Assembly: GCF_900105995.1 (NCBI RefSeq)
Contig: NZ_LT629785.1
Span: 496,001-560,000, forward strand
DNA length: 64,000 nt
Direction: 5' to 3'
Origin: Pseudomonas pohangensis
Lineage (GTDB): Bacteria; Pseudomonadota; Gammaproteobacteria; Pseudomonadales; Pseudomonadaceae
This document shows, piece by piece, positions 49,809 to 57,857 of this stretch. The position numbers and the translations under genes are program-made. The notes beneath the pieces are model-generated. The model was given only the letters and a program-made list of their open reading frames with translations. It had not been told where the DNA came from and searched no databases. Each line of letters opens with the position of its first letter. Positions within the stretch are counted from its first letter, which is position 1.

Positions 49809-50349
49809 GCGGTAGCTCCATAAGGGCGTCGGCGGGTTCTGCTCAAACGGGCAGTTGCGTGAGGCTGGCCGGCAAGAACGGGGGACTGCACACAGCGTCG
49901 ATCATTCATGCGGTCTATGCAACCGCTGCCGGCCGCTACGGGTGCTGCCCGGGCTAGATTTATTGCAGCGCATGACACGGATGCATGTAAAAAATATAGA
50001 ACTATCGAGCGGATCGCTCTGCTTGAGGAAGCCGTTTTACAGGTAATCATGCGGGTGTATTGCCACTGGTGGTGAGCGCGGCTGTTTTATTTATTTGACA
50101 TATTTTGCCCATTTGGCAGACTGCAGGTCGGCAAGCATTTGCCATGGGAATGCCGTGATTCGCAGTTTCAGGCTTTACTGCAGGTAGTGGCATTTCTTCA
50201 ACCCGAAGGTGACAGGTTTCTGCCCGCATGCCGGTAACGGTCATGCGCGATCCTTCCGGCCGATTCGGGTACGTATGTATGAAGGTAGTCCGGTTGTCCG
50301 GACTTCCGGAAAAATAATGGCAGAGCCTGTCTGCCCTCCAAGGTGACGT
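49809..50349. other. 540-base intergenic stretch, no gene seen
   Basis: No reading frame with family features, no RNA gene recognised. It contains a TTGACA at about 50095 that could be a -35 box for the downstream hydrolase gene, and repeats of TCCGG (GTCCGGTTGTCCGGACTTCC near 50288-50310) that might be an operator. Base composition is more AT-rich near 49985-50010 and 50080-50110. Confidence 0.45.
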
Positions 50350-51138
50350 ATGTCCGACAACACTGCAAAAACCGCCAAGACCCGCCGCAAACCGGTAGTG
50401 CTTATGAGCATGGGTACCTATGAGCGCAACGGCCATCCCTATCAGGTGATGACCCACAAATACATCCTGCCGATTACCGATATTTCCGATTGCGTACCGG
50501 TGCTGGCACCTACCTGCTGTGGCATCGAAGACCTGGATGCCTATCTGGACCTGGCGGATGGTGTGTACCTGACCGGTGCCGGCTCGAACATCGATCCGGC
50601 CTTGTATGGTCAGGAAAACATGACGCCGAAAAAAGCCCAGGACAAGGATCGCGACAATTTTGATCTGCCGCTGATCCATGCCGCGATCAAGCGCGGCCTG
50701 CCGATTTTTGCGGTGTGCCGTGGCATGCAGGAAATGAACGTGGCGCTCGGCGGTGATATTTATCAGAAGGCCTACACCCAGCCGGGCTTCATGGATCACC
50801 GTGAAGACGGCGATGATGCAATCGAGATCCAGTACGGGGAAAGCCATGCGATCAACATGGTGCCGGGCACCTGGTTTGCCGATCTGCTCGGGCAGCCGTC
50901 GATCATGGTCAACTCGCTGCATGGCCAGGCACTGAAGAATCTCGGACGCGGGGTGGAGCCGCTGGCGCATGCACCTGACGGCCTGGTCGAGGCGATTCAT
51001 CTGCCTGAAGTGCCGCAGTTCACCCTCGCGGTGCAATGGCATCCGGAATGGCAGGCTGCCGAGAACCCGTTTTCGGTAAAGATCTATAAGGCGTTCGGCG
51101 ATGCCTGTCGCGCCAGAGCGGCACAGCACGACGAGTAA
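50350..51138 (+). CDS. gamma-Glutamyl-gamma-aminobutyrate hydrolase family (C26) protein, copy 2
   Basis: 262-residue peptidase C26 hydrolase of the PuuD/PauD type, a paralogue of the gene at 46807. The nucleophile Cys is in AVCRGMQEMNVALGG near residue 124, and His/Glu are in QWHPEW near residue 231. NSLHGQALKNLG near residue 193 is conserved. The first 15 residues are Lys/Arg-rich and look disordered. GGTGACGT sits before the ATG. It has its own long upstream region and terminator, so it is likely transcribed alone. Confidence 0.88.
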   Translation: MSDNTAKTAKTRRKPVVLMSMGTYERNGHPYQVMTHKYILPITDISDCVPVLAPTCCGIEDLDAYLDLADGVYLTGAGSNIDPALYGQENMTPKKAQDKDRDNFDLPLIHAAIKRGLPIFAVCRGMQEMNVALGGDIYQKAYTQPGFMDHREDGDDAIEIQYGESHAINMVPGTWFADLLGQPSIMVNSLHGQALKNLGRGVEPLAHAPDGLVEAIHLPEVPQFTLAVQWHPEWQAAENPFSVKIYKAFGDACRARAAQHDE

Positions 51139-51160
51139 GTTCTGCGCCTGTTGTGTCCCC

Positions 51161-51185
51161 AAGGCCGCCATGTGCGGCCTTTTTC
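51161..51185 (+). terminator. Rho-independent terminator after the second C26 gene
   Basis: AAGGCCGC / GCGGCCTT stem with a five-base loop followed by TTTTC, 22 bases past the stop. Confidence 0.88.
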
Positions 51186-51327
51186 ATGCCGGTCTGGCGG
51201 TGAATCGGTTTTGTCGCAGGTCGATCCGGCCACAATCGTCTGCTGCTGATGCGCGGCACAGCGGTGCTGTATACAGTTCGCAGACATCCGGCTGGCGGAT
51301 CAAATTTACAGGGGCGAGGTGTCCAGG

Positions 51328-52806
51328 ATGGAACATGTTGATGTGCTGATAGTCGGTGCCGGAATTTCCGGGATAGGCGCGGCGGTCCATCTGTGCAAGC
51401 ACAGCCCGCAGCGCAGTTACCTGATCCTCGAAAGTCGCGCGGCCATCGGTGGCACCTGGGACCTGTTCCGCTATCCCGGCATCCGTTCCGACAGTGACAT
51501 GTACACCCTGGGGTACAACTTCAAACCCTGGACGCAGGGCAAGGCGATCGCCGATGGCGCAGCGATTCTCGACTATCTCGACGAAACCATCAGTGAACAT
51601 CAGCTGCGCGAGCGGCTGCGCCTGGAGCACAAGGTCTGTGCAGCCGCCTGGGATTCCACGACCGCGCGCTGGACACTGGAGGTGCAGCATGCCGGCAAAA
51701 CCGTGCAGTTTTCCTGCAACTTTCTTTACATGTGCTCCGGCTACTACGACTTCAACGAAGGCTACACCCCGGAATTTCCCGGCCGCGAGCAATTTGCCGG
51801 GCAGTTCGTGCATCCGCAGCACTGGCCCGAAGGGCTGGATTACCGGGGCAAGCGGGTGGTGGTGATCGGCAGCGGCGCCACGGCCATGACGCTGGTGCCG
51901 AATCTGGCGCGCGAGGCACAGGAAGTGGTGATGCTGCAGCGTTCGCCAACCTATGTGGTGTCGCGCCCGGCGCAAGACCGGCTGGCCAACCGTCTGCGCC
52001 GCTACTTGCCGGCCATGCTGGCCTATCAGCTGATCCGCTGGCGCAATGTGTTGCTGCAGATGTTCTATTTCAACCTGGCACGCCTGCGTCCGGAAAAATT
52101 CAAAGAACGCCTGCTGGACATGCTGCGCAAGGAGCTGGGGGATGCTGAAGTGGAGAAGCACTTCACCCCGAATTACCGGCCCTGGCAGCAGCGTTTGTGT
52201 CTGGTGCCCGACAGTGACCTGTTCCAGGTACTGCGCTCCGGCAAGGCGCGCATGGTCACCGGGCCGATCGATAGCTTCACGCCGGAGGGCATTCGCCTGC
52301 AGTCCGGGGAGCAATTGGCGGCCGACATCATCGTCAGTGCCACCGGACTCAAGCTGTTGCTGCTCGGTGGCATGCAGGTGCGCGTCGACGGGCGTGAGGT
52401 CGATCTGGCCGATACCTTCGGCTACAAGGGCATGATGTTTTCCGGGGTGCCGAACCTGGCAGTGGCCTTTGGCTACACCAATGCGTCGTGGACGCTCAAG
52501 GCCGACCTCTCCGGCGAATACCTGTGCCGCCTGCTCAATCATATGCAGGCCAGCCACAAACCGATCGTCACGCCACAACTGGATGATCCGCACATGCAAC
52601 CGCTGCCCTGGCTGGACTTCACCTCCGGTTATGTCATGCGCGCCCGCGACCGGCTGCCCAGGCAGGGCACGCGCCTGCCCTGGCGGCTGTATCAGAACTA
52701 CATAAAAGATCTGCTGCTGTTCAGGTTCTCGAAACTGGACGACGGCGTGTTGCGCTTCAGCGAGCCAGTGGCGGCGCCGGCTACTCGACCAGCGCCACCG
52801 ATTTGA
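51328..52806 (+). CDS. Flavin-containing (Baeyer-Villiger, EthA-like) monooxygenase
   Basis: 492-residue FAD/NADPH monooxygenase. The first Rossmann loop is VLIVGAGISGIGAAVHL at the N-terminus, then GGTWDLFRYPGIRSDSDMYTLGY near residue 42. The type I Baeyer-Villiger fingerprint F-x-G-x3-H-x3-W is at residues 156-166, and a second nucleotide-binding loop VVVIGSGATAMTL lies near residue 178. It probably oxygenates a ketone or sulfide; the EthA resemblance does not fix the substrate. The ATG at 51328 follows GAGGTGTCC. Its last 26 bases overlap the end of modC on the other strand. Confidence 0.9.
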   Translation: MEHVDVLIVGAGISGIGAAVHLCKHSPQRSYLILESRAAIGGTWDLFRYPGIRSDSDMYTLGYNFKPWTQGKAIADGAAILDYLDETISEHQLRERLRLEHKVCAAAWDSTTARWTLEVQHAGKTVQFSCNFLYMCSGYYDFNEGYTPEFPGREQFAGQFVHPQHWPEGLDYRGKRVVVIGSGATAMTLVPNLAREAQEVVMLQRSPTYVVSRPAQDRLANRLRRYLPAMLAYQLIRWRNVLLQMFYFNLARLRPEKFKERLLDMLRKELGDAEVEKHFTPNYRPWQQRLCLVPDSDLFQVLRSGKARMVTGPIDSFTPEGIRLQSGEQLAADIIVSATGLKLLLLGGMQVRVDGREVDLADTFGYKGMMFSGVPNLAVAFGYTNASWTLKADLSGEYLCRLLNHMQASHKPIVTPQLDDPHMQPLPWLDFTSGYVMRARDRLPRQGTRLPWRLYQNYIKDLLLFRFSKLDDGVLRFSEPVAAPATRPAPPI

Positions 52807-53866
52807 CCTGCGCCCAGGCTGACTGGCCGGCATGCAGGCCCAGGGCGTCAACGGCGCGCCAGGTCACCCGCGCCAGCAGGATGGATTCAGCGCAACGCAG
52901 GCGGAGCAAGGCCTGTGATGGGTGGTTGTCGGCACTGACCGATTCGATCACGCAGGGCAGATGATTCTGGATGCTGGTGCGGGTCGGTTCTTCGGTGGCA
53001 ATGCTGACATCGCGCGCCATTACCCGCAGCCGCACTTTTTTCCCCAGCGGCACACCGCTGTCGCGCAACCACAGACTGCCACCGGCGAAACGCACGCAGG
53101 CCAGATGCCATTGCCGGTCGCGCTGACTGATCTGGCCCTCCAGCAGTGCCCCGGCGTCCTCGCCGTGAGCCAGGGGGCTGGCGCTGGCCGAGAGGACTTC
53201 GGCAACCGCGCCAGCAGCCTTGATCTGTCCGCGCTCCAGTACCACCAGCTGGTCGGCCAGGCGCGCGGCTTCATCGGCGGAGTGGGTGACGTAGAGCATG
53301 GGGATTTTCAGCTCGTCGCGCATTTTTTCCAGCCACGGCAGGATGTCCTGGCGGCGGCTGTAATCCAGCGCAGTCAGCGGTTCGTCGAGCAGCAGCAAGC
53401 GCGGGCTGGTGGCCAGGGCGCGGGCGATCGCCACCCGCTGCCGTTCGCCGCCGGACAGCTGGTGGCTGCGCCGCCGGAGCAGGCTGCCGATACCGAGCAG
53501 TTCGATCGCGTCCTGCAGTGCGCCAGTGGCTGCCGCTGACTGGTTGCGGCGCAGCCCGTAGTGCAGGTTGCCCTGCACATCAAGGTGCTCGAACAGGCTG
53601 GCTTCCTGGAACACGTAACCCAGCGGGCGGCGCCAGGTCGGCAGGAACAGACCGGCCTGATCGTCCTGCCAGACTTCGCCGTTGATCCGCACCAGGCTGT
53701 TGCTTGCTCGTTCCAGACCGGCAACGCAGCGCAGCAGGCTGGTTTTGCCGGAGCCGGAAGCACCGAACAGTACGCTGATGCCGTGGGCGGGGAGGGCCAG
53801 GTCCACCGCCAGTTCGAAGTCGGGACGTGCCAGGCTCAGCCTGATCCGGTTGAGGTGTTCGCTCAT
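52781..53866 (-). CDS. modC: Molybdate ABC transporter ATP-binding protein
   Basis: 361-residue ATPase of the molybdate importer. Walker A is FGASGSGKTSLLRC near residue 33, the signature LSGGERQRVAIARALA near residue 128, Walker B LLLLDEPLTALD near residue 148, and the switch His in YVTHS near residue 182. The C-terminal mop domain (residues 280-361), with VMARDVSIATEEPTRTSIQNHLPC, binds oxyanions and is typical of ModC. The ATG at 53866 overlaps the modB stop. The longer upstream frame is spurious. Confidence 0.95.
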   Translation of the reverse strand: MSEHLNRIRLSLARPDFELAVDLALPAHGISVLFGASGSGKTSLLRCVAGLERASNSLVRINGEVWQDDQAGLFLPTWRRPLGYVFQEASLFEHLDVQGNLHYGLRRNQSAAATGALQDAIELLGIGSLLRRRSHQLSGGERQRVAIARALATSPRLLLLDEPLTALDYSRRQDILPWLEKMRDELKIPMLYVTHSADEAARLADQLVVLERGQIKAAGAVAEVLSASASPLAHGEDAGALLEGQISQRDRQWHLACVRFAGGSLWLRDSGVPLGKKVRLRVMARDVSIATEEPTRTSIQNHLPCVIESVSADNHPSQALLRLRCAESILLARVTWRAVDALGLHAGQSAWAQVKSVALVE

Positions 53867-54546
53867 GGCATGACCCGCAGGTTGCGCCGGTTGAGCAGGC
53901 CCAGACCGAGCAATACGGCGAAGGAGAACAGCACCATGCTGCCGGCCAGCCAGTGGGCCTGGGTGTACTCCATGGCTTCGACGTAGCCGTAGATCTGGGT
54001 GGACACCACCTGGGTCTTGCCAGGGATATTGCCGCCGATCATCAACACCATGCCAAACTCGCCCACGGTATGCGCAAAGGTCAGAATGGCTGCGGTGATA
54101 AAGCCGGGCAGCGCCATCGGCAGCGCCACGCTGATAAACGCATCCAGTGGTCTGGCGCGCAAGGTGGCGGCGACCTCCATGGGGCGCCTGCCCAGTGCCT
54201 GAAACGCATGCTGCAGAGGTTGCACGGCAAACGGCAGGGAAAAGATCAGCGAGCCCACTAGCAGCCCGGAAAAGGTGAAAGACAGGATGCCCAGGCCCAG
54301 CGCCACGGTCAGCTGGCCCAGCGGGCCATGCGGGCCGAGTGCCACCAGCAGGTAAAAGCCGAGTACGGTCGGCGGCAGCACCAGCGGTAGCGCCACCAGT
54401 GCGCCCACCGGCGCGCGCCAGACCGAGCGGGTGTGGGCCAGCCACCAGGCCAGGGGCGTCGCGATAATCAGTAACAGCAGGGTGGTCAGGCTGGCCAGTT
54501 GCAGCGTTACCCAGACTGCCTGCAATGCCTCGGGGCTGAGCGGCAT
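53863..54546 (-). CDS. modB: Molybdate ABC transporter permease
   Basis: 227-residue inner-membrane permease with about five transmembrane segments. The EAA-like loop ALGRRPMEVAATLRARPLDAFISVALPMALPGFITAAILTF near residue 138 contacts ModC, and HTVGEFGMVLMIGGNIPGKTQ near residue 180 is a ModB/CysT hallmark. It overlaps modC by four bases and begins five bases after the modA stop, so modABC is a tight operon. Confidence 0.95.
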   Translation of the reverse strand: MPLSPEALQAVWVTLQLASLTTLLLLIIATPLAWWLAHTRSVWRAPVGALVALPLVLPPTVLGFYLLVALGPHGPLGQLTVALGLGILSFTFSGLLVGSLIFSLPFAVQPLQHAFQALGRRPMEVAATLRARPLDAFISVALPMALPGFITAAILTFAHTVGEFGMVLMIGGNIPGKTQVVSTQIYGYVEAMEYTQAHWLAGSMVLFSFAVLLGLGLLNRRNLRVMP

Positions 54547-54551
54547 GGTGG

Positions 54552-55298
54552 TCAGAATCCGTATCCGTAGGACTGCATGATGCTGCGTGCCTTTTCCCCG
54601 CGCAAATAATCTGCCAGTGCCAGCGCTGCCGGATTGTCCGCGCCGGCCTTGAGGATCACTGCATCTTGCAACAGCGGGCTGTGCAGTTCGGCAGGCACGA
54701 TCCAGGCCGAGCCCTCGCGGATCCGGCCGTCGGCAAATACCTGCGACAGCGCGACAAAGCCCAACGGCGCGTTGCCGCTGGCAACAAACTGGTAGGTCTG
54801 GGCAATGTTCTCGCCCTGCACGAATTTGCTCTGCAGTTGCTGCCGCAGACCGAGCTTGTCGAGTGTCTCTAGCGCGGCGGCACCGTAGGGTGCCAGTTTG
54901 GGGTCAGCCAGGGCGATGCGCGTAAACCGCTCCGAGCGCAACACGGCACCTTCGGCATCGACCAGTCCCGGCTCTGTGCTCCACAGCACCAGTTGGCCAA
55001 TCGCGTAGGTGAAGCGCGTGCCGGCTACTGCCAGGCCTTCACGCTCAAGGCGCTCGGGAGTGGTCTGGTCGGCAGCCAGAAGTAGCTGGAAGGGGGCGCC
55101 ATGGCGGATCTGCGCATAAAATTTGCCGGTCGCACCCGTGGAGAGCACGGCCTTGTGACCGGTGTCCTGCTCGAAAGCCGCAGCGATTTTTTGCATCGGT
55201 GCGCTGAAGTTCGCTGCCAGAGCGACGCTGACTTCCGCTGCATAAGTGCTGGAAGTAAAACAGAAGAGGCTGATCAACCCGGCCAGCAGTCGTCGCAT
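54552..55298 (-). CDS. modA: Molybdate ABC transporter periplasmic binding protein
   Basis: 248-residue periplasmic protein with a cleavable signal (MRRLLAGLISLFCFTSSTYA, cleavage near residue 20). The ligand fold follows: VALAANFSAPMQKIAAAFEQDTGHKAVLSTGATGKFYAQI, typical of ModA, with Ser/Thr residues that bind molybdate, and APYGAAALETLDKLGL near residue 133. ATG at 55298; a TTG 12 bases upstream is possible. It starts only 27 bases after the tmRNA terminator hairpin. Confidence 0.92.
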   Translation of the reverse strand: MRRLLAGLISLFCFTSSTYAAEVSVALAANFSAPMQKIAAAFEQDTGHKAVLSTGATGKFYAQIRHGAPFQLLLAADQTTPERLEREGLAVAGTRFTYAIGQLVLWSTEPGLVDAEGAVLRSERFTRIALADPKLAPYGAAALETLDKLGLRQQLQSKFVQGENIAQTYQFVASGNAPLGFVALSQVFADGRIREGSAWIVPAELHSPLLQDAVILKAGADNPAALALADYLRGEKARSIMQSYGYGF

Positions 55299-55325
55299 AA
55301 CGTGTTCCAAAATTCAGTTTCAGAA

Positions 55326-55358
55326 AGCACAAAGCCCCGGAGTACGGGGCTTTGTGCT
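55326..55358 (-). terminator. Rho-independent terminator of ssrA
   Basis: Fourteen-base perfect stem AGCACAAAGCCCCG / CGGGGCTTTGTGCT with a five-base loop, five bases beyond the tmRNA 3' end; on the minus strand it is followed by TTTCTG. Confidence 0.88.
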
Positions 55359-55363
55359 GTTTT

Positions 55364-55750
55364 TGGTGGAGCCGGGGGGATTTGAACCCCCGTCCGCCAG
55401 TACTCCGCTGTCGGTTCTACATGCTTAGCCGTGTCTACTGAGTTAACCCTTGGCCGCCCGACGGGCAGGGTGCTTTGGGCGAGTTGTGTAATGTTTAGCC
55501 GCTTCGTCCACAACGTACTGCACGGCGATTCTGTTCTATCTGACAATCATTTCGGGTTTACAGACATCCCCTGATGATTGCTGGAGCCGAAGCTACCAGA
55601 AGTGGCACTTGGCTGCTTACGCAGCTAGTTGCGCACCGTAATTGTCGTCATTGGCAATTATGGATTTTGCAACAGTGGATTTACGAGTTCTGTTACCAAC
55701 TCGGCATGCCCCTCGAGTTTCATCACCGGCGTCGAATCCTAATCGGCCCC
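55364..55750 (-). ncRNA. ssrA: Transfer-messenger RNA (tmRNA)
   Basis: 387-base RNA that rescues stalled ribosomes together with SmpB. On the minus strand it begins GGGGCCGATTAGGATTCGAC, the conserved tmRNA 5' end. It ends in a T-arm GGGGGTTCAAATCCCCC and CGGCTCCACCA, and the 5' and 3' ends pair as an acceptor stem with CCA encoded. The tag frame (55617-55655) reads A-NDDNYGAQLAA then TAA. smpB lies 85 bases upstream on the same strand. Confidence 0.96.
55617..55655 (-). other. tmRNA tag-peptide reading frame
   Basis: Resume codon GCC followed by AAT GAC GAC AAT TAC GGT GCG CAA CTA GCT GCG and stop TAA, encoding ANDDNYGAQLAA. The final LAA is the signal read by ClpXP-type proteases. Two residues longer than the ANDDNYALAA tag known from P. 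aeruginosa. Confidence 0.93.
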
Positions 55751-55834
55751 AAAACTGTCGTGGTCGGTACTACGACCAGCAGTGTACGTTAAAGGTTCCC
55801 TGCAGTCGATCAGCTCGCGTTATCTGACTGGCGG

Positions 55835-56302
55835 TCAGTGGCGCATGGCGCGCGCGACTTCGCGGTCGGAATCGCGTTCCTTCTCGGTGTTGCGCTTGTC
55901 GTATTCCTTCTTGCCCTTGCCCAGACCGATCTCGCACTTGATCAGATGCTGCTTCCAGTAGATCGCCAGTGCTACGCAGGCAAAGCCTTTCTGCTGCACG
56001 GCGGTGGTTATCTTTTCCAGTTCGCGCTTGTTCAACAGCAGTTTGCGTGTGCGCAGCGGATCGGCGATGACATGGGTGCTGGCGGTGGTCAGCGGGGCGA
56101 TGTGGCAGCCGATCAGCCAGGCTTCGCCATTTTTCAGCAGTACATAGCTGTCGACCAGCTGGGCTTTGCCAGCGCGCAGGCTTTTGACTTCCCAGCCAGC
56201 CAGAACCATACCTGCCTCGAACTTGTGCTCGATGAAGTAGTCGTGGCGGGCCTTCTTGTTTTGGGCAATGGTGCCCTGCGGGTGTTTCTTCTGCTTGCTC
56301 AT
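55835..56302 (-). CDS. smpB: SsrA-binding protein
   Basis: 155-residue beta-barrel protein that binds tmRNA and delivers it to stalled ribosomes. QNKKARHDYFIEHKFEAGMVLAGWEVKSLRAGKAQLVDSYV near the N-terminus is the SmpB signature, and the basic C-terminal tail (GKGKKEYDKRNTEKERD) enters the empty mRNA channel. The ATG at 56302 is correct; the longer frame runs into the divergent ratA promoter. It lies just upstream of ssrA on the same strand. Confidence 0.96.
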   Translation of the reverse strand: MSKQKKHPQGTIAQNKKARHDYFIEHKFEAGMVLAGWEVKSLRAGKAQLVDSYVLLKNGEAWLIGCHIAPLTTASTHVIADPLRTRKLLLNKRELEKITTAVQQKGFACVALAIYWKQHLIKCEIGLGKGKKEYDKRNTEKERDSDREVARAMRH

Positions 56303-56450
56303 AGGCGGCGCATTATAGGGGTTACGCTGCCGGCAGGCTATGCCGTAGCTTGCGCCTTGAGCGGGTTGCCTGAATACCGGACAATGCGCAGCTGGAAAAC
56401 AGGTGCCGGCGCTGCAGGTGCTTGTTGCATGGAGAGGAACTGGCAGGATT

Positions 56451-56885
56451 ATGACTACCCACATACAGCGTTCGGCGTTGTTGCCTTATCCGGCACAGGC
56501 GCTGTTTGATCTGGTCAATGATGTGCCGGCTTATCCGCAGTTCTTGCCCTGGTGTGCTGCTGGCGAGGTGCTGGAGCAGGATGACGAGCACATGCTGGCT
56601 GCGTTGACTGTTGCCAAGGGCAACGTGAGTCAGCGCTTTCTGACGAAAAACAACCTGCAACCGGGACGTCGCATCGAAATGAGCCTGCGCGAAGGGCCGT
56701 TCACCGATCTGCATGGTATCTGGGAGTTCAAGGCGCTCGGAGAAAAGGCCTGCAAGATCAGCCTCGACCTGACTTTCGAGTATGCCGGTCCGCTGGTCAA
56801 GGCAACGCTGGGGCCCTTGTTCACTCAGGCCGCCAATACGCTGGTCGATGCATTCTGTCAGAGGGCTAAGCAGCTCCATGGATAA
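56451..56885 (+). CDS. ratA: RatA-family START-like protein
   Basis: 144-residue START/polyketide-cyclase-like protein (PasT/RatA, Coq10-like). MTTHIQRSALLPYPAQALFDLVNDVPAYPQFLPWC is the family N-terminus; GIWEFKALGEKACKISLDLTFEYAGPL lies near residue 87. Described as a ribosome-assembly inhibitor toxin in E. coli, and related to Coq10 lipid-binding proteins that support ubiquinone function; which role applies here is unsettled. The ATG at 56451 is preferred over the longer frame. It overlaps the rnfH gene by eight bases. Confidence 0.92.
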   Translation: MTTHIQRSALLPYPAQALFDLVNDVPAYPQFLPWCAAGEVLEQDDEHMLAALTVAKGNVSQRFLTKNNLQPGRRIEMSLREGPFTDLHGIWEFKALGEKACKISLDLTFEYAGPLVKATLGPLFTQAANTLVDAFCQRAKQLHG

Positions 56886-57198
56886 GCGCAATATAGCGGT
56901 AGAGGTTGTATATGGCCTGCCAGACAAGCAGAAGCTGCTGAAGCTGAGTGTGCCGGCCGGAACAACAGTTCGCGAAGCGGCAATCCGTTCGGCAATGGAC
57001 AGCTATTTTCCGGGGCTTGATCTGACGCAGAGCCCGCTGGGGATTTTTGGCAAGGCGGTAGCCAAGCCGGAGGAGCGCGTGCTTGAAGAGGGCGAGCGGG
57101 TGGAAATTTACCGGCCCTTGATTGCCGATCCCAAAGAAGTGCGCAAGCAGCGTGCGGCCAAGGCGGCCAAAGCCCGGCAAGAAACCCCGGCAGAGTGA
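56878..57198 (+). CDS. rnfH: RnfH family (UPF0125) protein
   Basis: 106-residue ubiquitin-like (beta-grasp) protein: IAVEVVYGLPDKQKLLKLSVPAGTTVREAAIRSAM near the N-terminus, GIFGKAVAKPEERVLEEGERVEIYRPLIADPKEVRKQRA near residue 56. It is commonly next to ratA, sometimes called the antitoxin RatB, but this activity is weakly supported. Its start lies inside the ratA 3' end, so the two are coupled. Confidence 0.93.
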   Translation: MDKRNIAVEVVYGLPDKQKLLKLSVPAGTTVREAAIRSAMDSYFPGLDLTQSPLGIFGKAVAKPEERVLEEGERVEIYRPLIADPKEVRKQRAAKAAKARQETPAE

Positions 57199-57210
57199 TG
57201 GCGAACCCAC

Positions 57211-57238
57211 AAAAAAGCCCGGCGAGCCGGGCTTTTTT
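57211..57238. terminator. Bidirectional terminator between rnfH and bamE
   Basis: AAAAAAGCCCGG / CCGGGCTTTTTT stem with a three- to four-base loop; both strands end in T runs, so it serves the converging rnfH and bamE genes. Confidence 0.92.
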
Positions 57239-57252
57239 GTGGGAAGTGTTGG

Positions 57253-57762
57253 TTACTGGGGCGTTTCTTCGAGCGGTTCCGGTGTAGGAACTTCGATCAC
57301 CTCGGTGGTGTCCACCTCGATTTGCAGCTGTTCCTCCAGCGAGCCAGGCTTGGCCTTTTCCTGCTGGGCGGGCTGTTCGACAGCTTTTTCATCAATGGTG
57401 GTGATGGTCGAGTCACTGAGGATCACCGCCTGGTCGCCCATGCCCGGCACAAAGTCACCGGAAAGCCCGGAAAGTTGTTCGGCATCACTGAAGAACAGGG
57501 TTTCCTGCTCTTGTAGGCGCTTCCCGCCTCCCGGCTGGATGGTATAGATGTAATCCCAGCGGTTGGGGTGGAAGGTGTCCTGAATCAGTGCTGTGCCCAG
57601 TGCAAAGTGGCTCTGGCTGCGACTCATGCCGGGGCGCAGCTTGTCGACCATGTCCTGGGTGACAATGTTGCCCTGTTGGATGTCGATTTTGTAAACGCAG
57701 CCGGCTAGAGCGGTCACGCCGATCAGGCTGATGAGGCTCAGCAGGCGTTTGGTGTTTTGCAT
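57253..57762 (-). CDS. bamE: Outer membrane protein assembly factor BamE (OmlA)
   Basis: 169-residue lipoprotein of the BAM complex, helping insert beta-barrel proteins into the outer membrane. Lipobox ALAGC (Cys near residue 22), then YKIDIQQGNIVTQDMVDKLRPGMSRSQSHFALGTALIQDTFHPNRWDYIYTIQPGG, the BamE signature. An acidic Pro/Glu-rich tail (residues 125-169) is typical of pseudomonad OmlA. Divergent from fur, as in P. aeruginosa. Confidence 0.95.
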   Translation of the reverse strand: MQNTKRLLSLISLIGVTALAGCVYKIDIQQGNIVTQDMVDKLRPGMSRSQSHFALGTALIQDTFHPNRWDYIYTIQPGGGKRLQEQETLFFSDAEQLSGLSGDFVPGMGDQAVILSDSTITTIDEKAVEQPAQQEKAKPGSLEEQLQIEVDTTEVIEVPTPEPLEETPQ

Positions 57763-57857
57763 CGGAGAGTGACTTCCACTATCTTGGCGGGAATTGAGAA
57801 CCGATCATACCTGCATTAGACGGAGCTGCGAAGCAGCATCCTGCGAGAAACCAATTC

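Noticed and set aside
50047..51171. Long minus-strand reading frame of 374 codons
   Set aside because: It lies opposite the C26 hydrolase gene and shows no family features; its codons are a shadow of the real gene.
55364..55750. tmRNA 3' end as the attachment site of a genomic island containing modABC and the monooxygenase
   Set aside because: No integrase and no second copy of the tmRNA 3' end was found in the window, and the neighbouring genes have ordinary composition.
56451..57198. ratA-rnfH as a genuine toxin-antitoxin module
   Set aside because: The pair is conserved housekeeping-type synteny in pseudomonads, and the antitoxin role of RnfH/RatB is poorly supported.
57763..57857. Fur box in the bamE-fur intergenic region
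   Set aside because: No sequence close to the GATAATGATAATCATTATC consensus was found.
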